Shown here in pieces: positions 11,583 through 24,532 of a DNA stretch of 64,000 nucleotides. Below the pieces are notes generated by a model. The model was not told the origin of the DNA. It was given only the letters and a program-made list of their open reading frames with translations, and did no database searches. The DNA comes from Sebastes aleutianus (lineage: Eukaryota; Chordata; Actinopteri; Perciformes; Sebastidae), in NCBI GenBank assembly GCA_916700875.1, contig CAKAKS010000032.1, forward strand, positions 18,219,629 to 18,283,628. Reading direction: 5' to 3'. Within the stretch, counting starts at the first letter, position 1, and each line of letters begins with the position of its first letter. Position numbers and translations under genes: made by a program.

Positions 11583-14057
11583 ACAATATGAGTCTTTTCT
11601 CTCTGAGAATGAATCGTCTGAGATGCTCAGACTCTCTCTCTCTCTCTCTCTAGAGATATTGTCTATATCAAGGGAAGAGCCAAAAAAAGCAGCTGGTGAG
11701 AATACTAATGAGAGCTTTTAACACAAAGTGTTTGATTGTTCCTTTCAATAGCAGTTTATAAACTACACATCTCTACATAGACCTTAAGTGGGATATCATC
11801 TTTAAAAACATCAGATACACCCCCCCACACACTCACACCTTTCTTCTCCTCTCTGTCTTCCTCTGTCTCTCCTCCTCTTCTCTTTCTCTAAAGGCCAGCC
11901 CGATATCCTCCGAGCCTAATCTCAGACTCTGCTACTTACATCAAAAGCCTGTCAGCCTGAGCTCATGAAAGCCTGTTTTCTGAGAGCTGCAAGTAGTCCG
12001 ACTGGAACACTCGACGCAGCAGCTTTAATTTTCATCCTCCGAACATTCGATGGAGGAGCATTATGTGGTAGCCCATCCTGAGGCGTCTGTGGGTCAGCAC
12101 ATATACACTTTAATAAGTGCTTTCTTCCAATGGAAATGCATTCAAATGTATTCCCGTTTACATCCCTCCCTCAGCGTCAACTATAGAAGACTGAACTTTT
12201 GCAACACAAACAAAACCTCATCATCAACCGGGCTGATATGCGGAATAAAAAGGCGTGAGGCAATCAGCTTTGATGTTGAGTTGTTGTTCAATATTACTGT
12301 CAACTTTTCAGAGTCAGTTATGGGGGCCATCTTTGTTTGCCAGCTTGTGTATGACGCGTCTACACTTCAATAGATACAGTAAACAACATCTTGCTTTGTG
12401 GGAATTTTTTCATGAAATTTATGCATGTTTAAAATATCGAACACATCTACTGACACAATTACTGTGTGTATAAACAGCTTTCTGAATCTTGAGGTGTGTG
12501 TTTTTGAGTATAAATGACATGAATGGATGCATGAATGCATTGAGATAATAAAATGTGACATTGCCAGCAGCTGCAGGTAGAAAATAGCCTGCAAATTAAT
12601 CAGTCTCATCATTTTAAACATTGATTAATAGAAAAAAGGAACAAAAGCAGTCTGAGATTGCTGTCGAGAATTTCTCTAACGGCATGCTGTCTTCCGAGGC
12701 TCTGATGGTACAACAGAAGGTGCAGTAATAAATCATGTGTTGCATACCAAAAGCATCATAATAGCTCACAGGTTATTCAATATTGAGATGCTGAGACCTG
12801 AATCCGAGTGTAGAGAACAGCCTTCAGTCGACTTCTCTTTGAAAACAACTTTTAGCAAAACATCGATTTGATATTCTGATGGATTTCTCCCTGAAATCTT
12901 CTTCACCGTTATCGTTGTTCAAGTCAACAAATGCAGTGTTGTCCTCGCTCAATAAAGCAACTATGCAATAAAAATCTCCTCCTTAAGAAAATTGGCCTTA
13001 AGCAGTGAAATAATAAGGATAATAATCAAGGACAGAGCAGCATTAGCAAGGCTAAGAAGCATCCACAACATCAAATGATTATTTTTTTTCTCCAACTTAG
13101 ATAAGTAGGCTAAGTAGGACACTGTGGAACTGAGAAATAGATCATTATCTAACTGAAAAAAATAATGTGTTGAGAAATGATTCTGGCAATTCAAACATAC
13201 AAAAGCCTCTTTTATGTTGGGTCTTCTGGGTAGTGACAATGTTCATCCTCCGCCGTGCACCATCTTTAATACGCCTGGAAAAAAATGTATCTGGGGTAAC
13301 TCACTGGTCCTGCTTATGATGCATTCTCTGTTCATACGATACACAAATTTGTTGTTGTATTGATGGTGAGTCGAGTGTTGAAAAGCACACAGAGGTTTTA
13401 AAAAGGGGTGTTGATACATCTGTCTTTTCTGAAACGGTTGCAAACCCATCTGCCAAGTCTGTCTGACGAATGATCCATTTGGTGGGAGACATTAACATAT
13501 TGAACATGGGGGATATCGAGCCAAGGGATTACAGCAACACAATCCTGGATGGATCCGATCGGGAGGTATTAAAAATGAAATAAGAAATCTCGCAGCATCA
13601 GGCTGCTCTGTTCTGCTCCGCTCACTGCAGGTGATTTAGGAGGTTTAACAATAGTACTGATCCTGTGGGAAGATAAGTCTTCTTCTGTCTGACCGTTCTT
13701 CTCTTTTTCACACACAAAGAAACAGCAGTTCTCACTCAGACATGAGAGATTATCGGTCGCAGCTTTGGACTGAGTTCAAGCCCATCGCTGAGAACTTACT
13801 TTTATCGACACAACAGTACAGTATGTTCCAGACTATCTGTGTTTAGCCGGAGGATGTGTCTGAGTGTTATGATTCAGTCAGTTGCACAGAGAAAGAAAAA
13901 ATAAGTTACGCTTATATATAATCAGATGTTCTCTAATCATTTAGTTATTCAAATAAAACAAGGAAAAATCACTTTGTTTGAACTGGTCACAAGACGTGCA
14001 ACTGGTAAGAATGGTTCGAAAGAAAATCAAGTATCAGAATCAGTATTTAAAATGCAA
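11583..14057. other. No gene recognised
   Basis: It starts with a CT tract (11631-11652) and a CT-rich patch (11830-11890). The rest is AT-rich with short frames only. Confidence 0.4.
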
Positions 14058-14586
14058 TGTGATCTCATCCCTATGCGTCATATTTTGCCGCTTGGGCAGT
14101 AGCCTGTATGCTTTTGCGTAGTGTCTTGATGCAGAAGATTCACACGTGGTTAACATTGTGAAACTGTCGCAGTTAGGTTTAGGCAACAAAACTACTTGGT
14201 CAGGTTAGAAAAAACATCATGTTTCGGGTTAAAAGAAGTACGTAACTTAAGCTACAGATGTTACATCATGCGACTCAGCATTATGTCACGTGACATAACG
14301 TCATCAGTAAAAACAACTCAAGGTTCGGTCTTCTGGGTGCAAGTCCTGTGATGGTTTGACCCATCCACCACCGCTCCCTCCCAACCTTAGCTGACTTTCT
14401 CTTTATACTACATTATTTGCTTTGAGCGTCTAATAATGACGTGGATGAATTAACATTGGAGTTAGTTGAAATCCTGGTGTGTCTCATACAGACGCTAAAG
14501 GGTGCCTTATGCATCGGTATCATCAATATGCCAAGGAACACTGCCCAAGCATCGGTATTTGATGAGTTGGGAGTGAGACCAGGCTG
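14058..14586. mobile_element. Family B element with TIR-like ends
   Basis: It starts TGTGATCTCATCCC and ends GGGAGTGAGACCAGGCTG, whose complement (CTGGTCTCACTCCC) resembles the start. The right part recurs at about 55155-55444, the left part at 51131-51240. It carries a reverse-orientation AGGTTTAGGCAACAAAACTA tract like that in family A. No coding frame. Confidence 0.6.
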
Positions 14587-14999
14587 TTCAATTCAAAGAC
14601 TACATTAAACTATACTGTACTTTTATTTCTCTATGATTTAAGGTCAGCTTTGTACCTGAAAGATCCCTTGTCCTTAAACTGAAAAGAGTCCAAAGTTATG
14701 TATATTTTATTTTTATAGTTTCACTCAGATGATGAAATCTGGAAATCATTTAAAAAGCAAAAAACGATTGACTCTTTTACCATTTCTTGTCTGTGCTGGC
14801 TGGTAATTCATAAAGTATGGATACTGCTGTGGTCACAGCTATCATTTCTCAGCACCACGTTCCTTTATTAAATATTAAAAGAAAAATGATTTTAGGATTT
14901 ATTAAACCTTCTAAAAAGCAGTTGACTTCATGGGTGTGATTTTATTCAATATTTCAAAACCCATTGTAACTGAAAATACACCTCCATTGTTCTTCTTTG

Positions 15000-15505
15000 T
15001 TAAAGCAACAGTGTGTAACAAAAAAATATTCATAACTGTGTTTTCATGTTCAATCACCTGAATCTAAGAGTTGTTGTGTTTTTGTTAGCTTAGAATGAGC
15101 CCTTCATATCTATGTATGCAGGGAGCGGGTCCTTTTCACAGAGTCCACCATGATTCTACAGTAGCCCAGAACAGACTAACCAAACACTGGCTCTAGAGAG
15201 AGTCTTTTGGATTTTTAGGCTGTAGTTCTCTGACACGCTTGTGAAACTGCGGTGACATCAGCCACAGAGTGCAAAACCGTGGTACCATCAACCGCTTTCG
15301 GATTTCCAGTGCTCCTAATGTTATTATGGTAAGGATGGCCTCTGAGCGAGGTGAACGGCGTTACCATGGTTTTGCACTCAGCGGGTCACGTAACCACAGT
15401 CTTGTAAAGGGAGGAGTGAGCGGAGGGGTACTCAGTTGGTTATTGGTGTCAGTGCAGCACATAACAAATCAAGTTGTGTCACCATTTAAAGGAATGGTCC
15501 TGATT
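15000..15505. repeat. Family E element, copy 1
   Basis: It begins TTAAAGCAACAGTGTGTAAC and contains GCCCTTCATATCTATGTATG and CAGTAGCCCAGAACAGACTA. It ends near ACCATTTAAAGGAATGGTCC. The type, with TTTAAAGG-like ends and an ACACACTG motif, is familiar from percomorph genomes. A 90-codon frame in it has no family match. Confidence 0.5.
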
Positions 15506-17609
15506 AAATTGATAAAATGTAACATATATGCATTTGTATAATTCATTCTGGTGCCTGTTTGTGTCAATTTAATAATGAGGACAGTGGCATGGAGCATCAG
15601 AGGACCAGTTTCCCACCACTAGAAACTCCCCCAGCATCAAAACTGTTCCTTAGTTATTAAGCTCTGAAGATATCAGCCCCGGTGGGGAATTATAAATTCT
15701 CGACGACTGCTGATAGCCGTCTTATTTCAGTATCTTCATGATAGGCGAAAAGCGTTGGGCGCTCAGTGAAAAAGGCTGATATGGAACATGTCATTTTTTA
15801 GATGATAAACCTGTTTAATTCCACTGTACTTGACACGGCACGGAGAATATGCATGAGTGAGTATGCATTATTAAAACGGCCTGTTCAGGCAGCCCTAACG
15901 CAATAAGGAGAGGGATCCTCCGTGTTAATCTTACAGGCGTTTCCCTGCTGCTGACTGTGCGTGTATCAAAAGTTAGAGACTATGTTTCAGGTCTCATTTC
16001 ATAATCGTGTGCAGCGTTTGCATATTTTACTGAGGATTTCAGAAGAGAGAGAATCTTGATAATTTCTGTCTTTGGATTTCTTTTATATCCGTACAAAGAT
16101 ATCAGAAAAGATGACTAAAGTGACAAATTAATCTTCAGGAGGGGTGTGTTGAGCAGGAAATAAGCACAATTTGAGGCAAGTGAGTCAATATGTTTGAACA
16201 AAAATACAAACAATAGATGCTAGTTACATCTTATGTCACTTAGACTAATATGGGATTGAGTGAATGTCCACATAGTTGTGCAAGAATATGTTAATTTCCT
16301 AGCTCACAAGCAACGGTAAATACATTTAGCTTCTCCAGTAGACTGTAATAATTGAGATCCAGTTTCATAAACATTAGCATTAGCAAATCTATAAACTACC
16401 CTGTGAGTTTTACAACATTTACAGACAGTAAATGTAAAATTGAAATTGCACCCTACATCTTCTCTCCCTCTTATGTTAAGTTTTTGAGAGTCCTGAAGCT
16501 CCCACCTCTTTATGCAAAAGAGATTTCATCAGCACATTTAGAGAATTTATTAGGATCCGTGAGAAACTTTCACCGTCAAAGCCATCTGCACCAATTTCAT
16601 GAAAAACCACATTAGAGGAATGTTTATCTGTTTCCAGCTTCTACCTTGATTTATATTGCACTTAATTTCAATAGGAACAACATATTTCTATGTCGGCTTC
16701 CTTTACAGTATGTGCTGTTATGGATGGGAAATTGTGTTTTCCTTTTTTTCCACACAGGCAGACAAGGGAAGCATACTTAAAACTCGGGAATGAACATTTT
16801 GATTTGTGAGAATCTGACTCTTTGTCAACCCAAGCGTGTTCATCAATCTCTTAACTTCCCCTGAAAATAGACGTACCACAGGCGGTCGTGGGCATACCAA
16901 CATGCCCCCTGATAAACATTTATCTGAATTGCTATTGTCACCCCTCGTTAGTCGTCATTTCATTCAGCGAACGGCTGAGTATCAGCGAATCTTCACTCGC
17001 TGGAGCCACAGGTGCCAGGCCCTCACGTGGCCCCCGGAGCAAGTCCAAGGAGCTGAGGGAAGCAGACGTCAATAGCGGTAAGCCAATTAAAATCACTCTT
17101 CATTTAAGCTGTGATCTCTATTGATTTGCCTTTCAATTCTCATCCATCAGACCAGCGGACTGGCTTGAAGGATTGGAGGGATAGACTGTCTGACTGACTC
17201 AGTTTCTCAGCTGCCACTGTACCAACTACCAGCAGCTTTTCAGAAAACCAAGGCAGGCTGTTTATACAAGCTGTTCTGTAGACTAAACAAAACCCTGAGC
17301 CTTCAAGACGTAGAGCTTGTGGATTTGATTCTGTTGCGAAGCTGCAGAGGGAAGTAGCTGAACTGAAATGTCGACTGCATGTCAGGCAAAAACACAGAAC
17401 ACACAGTAAACAATAGAAATAATCAGCAATCAATATGGATCCAGGTTATTAAACTGGACGTGAACATATGTCGTGACCTTGTAGGGTGTAAACCTTTTGT
17501 TGATAAACTGGATCAGTACAATTCAAGAGAATTTTCAGAAAAACAAAGTAGTGTATGAGAGCATATTGATAATCAACTAAGCAAACTAATCCCATGTTCA
17601 GTATGCCAA
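15506..17609. other. No gene recognised; one less repetitive block
   Basis: 16830-17160 looks unique and balanced in composition with a 79-codon frame of no known family. The rest is AT-rich. Confidence 0.35.
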
Positions 17610-17873
17610 AAAGAAAACATGCAACTTCCACTGTACATTCACTTGATATTCTCAGAGCTAAAATAACTCTGTCTTCTACTCCGCTAGCTCAATTGATCGC
17701 TGACTCTGCTATTCCCAAATCACCTACATTACTCTTACATCTGGCTCTAGATAGGGCCATTCACGTTTTCACGTTAGCCACCGTAGTTCTTGGCACACAT
17801 GGAGAGGTTTGTAATCTGCAACCTCACCGCTAGATGTCGCTAAATCCTACACACTGCTCCCTTAAAATAAGTC
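17610..17873. repeat. Family E element, copy 2 (partial)
   Basis: It has TGTAATCTGCAACCTCACCG, CTAGATGTCGCTAAATCCTA and CACACTGCTCCCTTAAAA, the typical right end of this fish element. Confidence 0.5.
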
Positions 17874-19524
17874 TTTCTGGTCCCAGGGAGACTCGTCTAC
17901 TCTTGGCTTTAGCCCTCTGAACTAAGCACGGAAGTTAGTTGACGCTGCTTTTCTGAAAGACAAAGGTCGTAATTCACGTGTCAACTAGAAGGCCTCGTCA
18001 GGTAAATGTAAACGTAGATGGTTTTTAACCTTTGAACAAACGGACGACGCTGGACGTCTGTGGTAAAAATATCTCCTCTTGCTTTTCCATAGATCGTTAT
18101 CAACTGATACTGTTGTTTATCCTGGAAGCAAAGTCTCACAGAGCAATGATAAAACAACACAGATAATTGTCTCATCGTCCAGTCTTTGTTTTACTCTCAC
18201 CATCAGCTCTGTTGAGACGAGTTCAAAACATGATCTTCAATGGAGTCAGAAACCTGTCAGAGACAGTCTGCTTGATGATCAGCTCCATGTGAAGGTCAGA
18301 TAGAAGATGTGCTTTGGCCCAGAGGCTCGTTTCTTCTTTTTCTTCTTCTTCTTCTTCTTCTGACACCATCTCTCCCCCTCCAAAAGGCAGAGGGGGTCAA
18401 ACAGCAGGGTGGGGGTTGGAGGTAGTGACTTGACATGAATTGCAAATGAGTGAATAAAAGTGTGGATGTGAGCGTCCATCTACACAGCACTGCTTCAGCC
18501 TCTCTCTTTTTTTTTTTTGCTTACTTTGATTTAATACTGTCTTGTAAGCATACCTAAATGTTAATAATTCCAGTGCTTGCGGATGCATTTCTACCGAGCG
18601 CCCTGTTTTCTTGCAGACTCAAAGGCCTTGAACTGTCAGTGTCTTCCCCCTCGAGCACATACAGCACACCGTAACAACTTTCTGGTTCAGCAGCTTTGAT
18701 AATAATCTGACCTCACCTGTTTGGTTGACTTGGGGAGTTATGATTTTCATTCTGTATGCTGTGTGAACACCGCAAAGTAGGAGTGAGTATTCATCTCGCT
18801 GCTTTAACCCTCCTTTATTTCACAAAGGTTATTTTGTGACAACAAACCTCCTCTAATGCAGTGTCGTCTGAAGCAGCTTTGTCCTGGACTGAGGCCATAT
18901 TTTTTTTCACAAATCACTGCCAATTAACATTAAAAGCTGGCAAGAGATGGCACCTCTATTTTCATTACCGTCCCCTGATAAAGAGCACCCACACACAAAC
19001 ACACAGGAACAACACGTTAAAAGGTCAACGTGACAAGGTGACAAGCTGGTGATAAATGTGAACTTTGGCAAAAACAAAAAGCAAAATAACCTGCTATCAA
19101 TTCAATGCAAAATATGGTTGGAAAAACTGGACCTAAAGGCTCTATACATTATTTCACCTAACTTCCATAAAATAATGATCGCACTCGAGAGGAAGGTTGC
19201 TGTTATGCTTTTGATTTATTCATAGTGGCGTTTCATAGAATGTGTGTACAGCTGACAGACCTGAAGTAGGTTATCTGTACTCTTACACTTAATACACCCT
19301 GAATGTCCGGGCCACATCTGGCTCTCTTTCAGCCTTATTTTCTGCCTGCCGGCTGTGTTTCCTTACCATGCCTGATGCACTATGTTTTACTGCTCTGACA
19401 AAGCACCAGAGAATCCAAGTACATTTACTCGAGTACTGTACTTACAGAGCGGGTCCATTTTTTTTTACGCTTTTATATCATTCTGCAACATGTTCTCACC
19501 CAAACTCATCACATACTGCCACTT
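17874..19524. other. No gene recognised
   Basis: TTC tract and a T10 run near 18509; otherwise unique sequence with short frames. Confidence 0.4.
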
Positions 19525-19700
19525 TGTCAAGCCCAGACTGTATATAAGAAGCAAACGTAGTCACCGTAATGTCCCCCATTGGTTTGTGGACTGCCGTTTT
19601 GAAACCTTGTGTTCGGCATTTAAGCAATGTACTGCTGTGTGGACGTCGAGTTAGTTCTGATCCGAAAGTCACACAATAACACAAATAAACTAACCAATTG
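19525..19700. repeat. Family I fragment
   Basis: It begins AGACTGTATATAAGAAGCAA and contains CCCCCATTGGTTTGTGGACT, the complement of the right end of the element at 35480-36085. Confidence 0.55.
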
Positions 19701-22700
19701 AAGCAGCGGTACAACAGAAACCACCAACCTCCTGTGTACTGCGAGGTAAAATTACTGTTTTTGTCAATGGAGTCTGGTGGCTTTGAAATGATTGAGTCGA
19801 TCTTTAAATAAAAATATTGAGGTGCTTCACTGGAGTATTCTGTTTTTGTGACACTTTCTACTTTTCCTTCATTAGATTTAAGAAGAAAATGAACTCTTAA
19901 GTATACCATTTGTTGTTGACTACTTTTCATTCACATTTAAAGACTTAATAATGAGTATATAAAGAGTATTTTTTATTGTTGTATTGATACTTTCATTACA
20001 GCAAAGCACTGAATGGGTTAATAAAGCTGTTGATTAGATGCTGTGGGAGTACAAGACAGGTTTCAGTATGCTGGTATCTAGTGTTGTGGACATAGACAAT
20101 GCTGTTAAACCTTTTTTTTTTAATGCCAAATACAAGGGAATATTCCTTTACCAATGATTAAAACATTTAATTACAAAGTATAGTATTGTAATTCTCTGCA
20201 AAGATTTTTAGTAGGGTCGTTCACATTAGCTGGATCCTGTCTGAAGAAAAAGTTGATTATATTGGTTTCAAAGCAGTCATTTCCCATATGTCTTTAAGAA
20301 GAAGAAATATAATTACATTTACAAAAAAATCCCCTTCTGAGTTAGATTCAACAACTTTTAAGAGTAGGAACTTTGCACAAGAATCTCCAAACTGCAAAGA
20401 AGTATCACACTTTCACATGACAATAATGGGAAGTTAATATATATCATTAAAATGTTTTTATAACCCTTCTTTTTACAAGCTCTCCTCTTGTCACAGTTAA
20501 AGATTTCTTAATGAGCATGTTTGGAAAAGTGTTCTCCAGATCTGGTCATTGCCATCATTTGTGCAGACATGGAGCAGCCCGAGTGTCTAAATCCTGCTCG
20601 CAGGTTAGAGTTGCAGCCCGTGATGCCAACAGATGTCACAGTGGGATGATGTTCCCCCAATGCTGCTGAGGCTTCACCATGGCAACGCCTTTGCCTATCG
20701 CACCCATGGCGTGTGCCAAAGAAGGCCCCTGGCAACGCTCGCTCTCCTCCTCAGCACCGTGGCAGCCCCGGTGTTCCAGGCCACCACATTGTTTCGGCAA
20801 TGATTAATTACCGCCCTGATGAAATGTGAAGGCTCTGGAAATGTCACAGGGATGACATGGGCTTGTCAGTGTGGGCCAGCGGGGAGGAGCGTATCGCACA
20901 CAGACATCTGGAAGGATATGGAGCACCAGCCGCTCGCTGCCTTTTCAAGGAAAGGACTTATTATTACCTGAGCTGGTTTCTGTTGGATTTTATGTAACTT
21001 GTTTCTTTTTTTAACCTTTTTTTTTATATATCTTTACATTGGCAAAGTGTGCTCCCTGAGTCTGGATTTCAAGCTGATCTCTTTACTGATTAAATGTAAA
21101 CCCAATTAAAGTCAAACCAATTTATCATGCAATACCAGAAATTGTGTTTTCTCTCCTAACTCAACAATCAATATTAGCTCTCAAGTGAATGAGCAGTAAA
21201 CACCTGATTATATAAATTATTACAATGCCTCCACACATGCACTCGTCTCTCTTTCTTTATGCTGTCAGCACACAATAACCTCTCATGCAGATGCACTGTG
21301 GGTTCAAGATGTCTGCGCAGAAAGTGTTTAATCCATTTGTGTTGGGGGGAAAAAAGCGGAGGAAGGTATCGCTTGATGAAAAACACAAATGACATACCAA
21401 ATTTCCCTGATGAATTGGTCCATTTACTGAAATAAATTGAATTGATGCAAAGGATCCCAGAGGAGCAGAAAATTGTTCAGCTATGGATGAAAACCCTCTC
21501 GGAGCTACGGCACCTACAAGCAGCCACGCTTATTTGTATTACACATAAGACTTGTAAAGATGTGCTGACAGACCCTGTTTATCCCACTTAATAAGAGCTG
21601 ATTTTTTTCTCTCTGAGTTAAAATGTTTGCTAATTAACTTGGGACAAAAACAGGAACAAATGCAATTATTTAAATGAATGAATCTGATTAGCTTGTGTTA
21701 TTACATGAGAGAGGCATGTGTTGAAATCTAAGTGATAGCTTTGATTCACAGACTGTTTGTTTACCTGTTATTTTTAGCCCATCTGTACAAGGTAAATCCT
21801 CCATTCAAACATCAGGTATCCGTATGGTAAAGCAGATTGTGAATTATCCTGAAATCAGACTGGGCAGTCATCAGTTCCTGTTAAACCGTATGTTCAAAAA
21901 TTCAATCATTTCATGCTAATTCCCAGTTAAGTTTTGTGCCTTTCAAAGTCACATTCAAGGATCTTTCTTTTTCCAGTCACATATGTTCAAGACTATGGGT
22001 GAAAAAACATCATCACAATTCATGGGTTTTAATCTTCTCTGTTAGTTTTCTTCATTTTGGCATCAGATCGTCACACATCCATCTCTCGTCATCGCTACTT
22101 TAACCAATAACATCTGCTCACACAGCCATTCTGGTGATTTGCCATATGTTTCGCAACCTTAATGGAAATGCATTTGATCTTGAATGATTAGTGTCCATCA
22201 GAGCATTTCCTTGTTTGGTGTCCTAATGATCGGGCTGCTGTGACAGCGTGTTTCCTCATGCTGGTTTTATGGGCAACTTATCCACACACCATTACCAGTT
22301 CCAGATCACTGGTGTCAGCACTGTAGGTCAATTTATAATGCGTAGTGGAGTATTATCAACTCATCTGGATGCACAGAGAACAACATCATTAATTCAGCAA
22401 CATCAGTATACATACAACTTGTGTATTACCTGACAGTAAACAAAAGAAAAAGAAGTAAATCGGATAAATACAGTATATATTTTTAGGTTTAAAGAACACA
22501 AAGTTGCTCTCACCTCCCTTTGACATACTCTTATGCCCAACAAAGGTCAGCTATAGTTGAATTCCCCGGGCCGAGGCTGATGCTGGGTCAAGAGCTTTAA
22601 AGTAGAGCTAATCTGTTCGCCATCACACAACCCTTTTTCCATGCAACCTTATAGGTTAGCAGCAGTGTTTCTACATCCACTTTTATATATGCATATCTTA

Positions 22701-23058
22701 TCCAATATGTGGAGAGATTGGCAGCAAATGTATCTCTTCTAGTTGGTTAAATTTAAAGACACATCTAAACCTGCTTGGCTTTTGAAGGGAATTGGCAAAA
22801 TACAGAAAAATAAAACCCTCGAGATCACTAAATGTCTGGAAAGTTTGTCTTCCCTCAAGACTTAATGAGCATGAATTTTAAGTTGTGCATGTTAAGTTGA
22901 AACAGGAAGTGAATGAAATGAACTAAACATCTAAAGATATATGTGATGTTGGTTTGTAATTTGCTCCACTAATGATGAGGATTGAAGTTTTTAAGATTTT
23001 AAATCTGCATGCCGGCAAAAGTGGTCAAGAAGCCAAATAAATGTATTTATTTTTCATT
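19701..23058. other. No gene recognised; possible conserved non-coding block
   Basis: 20510-20950 is more GC-rich than its surroundings, holds CCATGGCAACGCC and no repeat seen elsewhere in the window. The rest is AT-rich unique sequence. Confidence 0.35.
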
Positions 23059-23103
23059 ATTATTATTATTATTATTATTATTGTTATTATTATTATTATT
23101 ATT
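23059..23103. repeat. (ATT)n microsatellite
   Basis: Fifteen ATT units with one G interruption. Confidence 0.9.
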
Positions 23104-23218
23104 CTGATGTGGCTATTTTTTTCTTTCTTTGTAAATTGAAATGGTATGACTGATTGCTTGTACATTCTTAAATAAAATAAAATTAACTAAATAAAAAAAT
23201 ATATAATACAAAAGAAGA

Positions 23219-23222
23219 CAAA

Positions 23223-23321
<99 letters not shown>

Positions 23322-23338
23322 ATACATACATAAATAAA
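23219..23338. repeat. (AAAT)n microsatellite
   Basis: About 29 nearly perfect AAAT units; two units near the end read ACAT. The minus-strand frames through it encode the repeating peptide YLFI and are artefacts. Confidence 0.95.
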
Positions 23339-23812
23339 TGCTCTACGTTTGCCAGCAGGTGGTGTTTCTGTCCTTCTTGTTTTGCCGTAGTGCTGAGGCT
23401 TTTTTACCCTTGGCAGCCACCGTAGTTTACATCTCAACTTCCGTAGGCTTCAGTAACACAGATAAGTGGTTAGTGGATAGTTAACCACAGAAGACATTAA
23501 TTGTTGGATTTATTAGTTTTGTAAAGTCTTTAAAAAAACACTGTTGTTTCTTCTGAAACGGACACGACTGCACCGGAACCCTGGTTGGAAAGATAGAACC
23601 ATTTAAAGTGAGTGAACCTTCCAGAGATACTCTATTACAAATAGCAGTAATTAGAGTATTTTGATGTTGTATTTGACATTGCAGACCTCGGTGTTCGCCT
23701 TTTTTTTTTTTTTTATTAATTTATTACTGTATTTCCCTAACCTTTTTCATACCGAGCAAATTTGGGTGCTACTTTTCCTAAATGAAATGAGGTAAAACAT
23801 TGTTAAAGGGAC

Positions 23813-24532
23813 TGTTTTTAACTTCTTACACGTATAAATCAATCTGGGACAGTGTCCCATAAATTTCATGAAAAAAAAGTCATACTAAATTAAGTCGAAA
23901 AATTTCATGAAAAAAGTCATAGTATAGCAGGTCAAAAAATGTAATGAAAAAAAGTCTTAGTATAGTATGTCGAAAAATGTGTGGCTACGCTGTTCAGACA
24001 AGACTCAAATCTATATCTAGTGAAGCCTGTCTTGCAAAATAGTGTTGGCTGCGGTCGGAGGACGTGGAGGAGACAGTAGCTTTGGTCTCTAGGGCCGGAG
24101 TCTGTACTCTGCTCCTCTGCCTGCTTGCCTTCACTCACACACCGCGCTCGTTCTCACTCAGCTCGCTCCACCTCACGTGCATGCGCGCGCACACTACACA
24201 CTGCAGAAGAATTAGTAGCTCTGAGAATATCTAGTGAATGTACAGTGGACGTTTGTGTAGAAGTGACTGCTGCAGCTCCTCCAGACCAACAGAGGTTTCC
24301 CGTGTCTTGTGAAGTGACGGGGCTCCGCAGCGAGAAACGTTATCGTCTCCGACCGGCTGCCGGTGTCTTCCCTGTTCCCTCCGACTGCGTTCGGGAGGCT
24401 GTGCTCGCTCACATTCAGGTAGCGTGTGCACACGGGCGAGCGCGAGCAACAGGACGCTGACTTTCGTTGACTTAACGGCCACAGGTGTCGCTGTTACAAC
24501 CAATTTCTGATTCTTACAAACAGTCCCTTTAA
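23813..24532. mobile_element. TIR element with TTAA ends and a CpG-rich right half
   Basis: The left end TTAAAGGGACTGTTTTTAA and the complement of the right end TTAAAGGGACTGTTTGTAA differ by one base in 19. TTAA at both ends would suit piggyBac- or Kolobok-like insertion, but whether TTAA is part of the element is unclear. The left part holds three tandem copies of a 36-40 bp unit (23864-23980); the right part (24050-24480) is GC- and CpG-rich and carries a 111-codon frame (24125-24460) with no known family. No transposase is seen. Confidence 0.7.
23864..23980. repeat. Tandem ATGAAAAAAAGTC / ATGTCGAAAAA repeat
   Basis: About three units of the form TTTCATGAAAAAAGTCATAG followed by TATAGTATGTCGAAAAA, diverged by a few bases each, lie in the left part of the TTAA-ended element. 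Similar arrays are familiar from fish genomes. Confidence 0.65.

Noticed and set aside
23113..23437. Minus-strand frames with repeating YLFI
   Set aside because: Translation of the (AAAT)n microsatellite.
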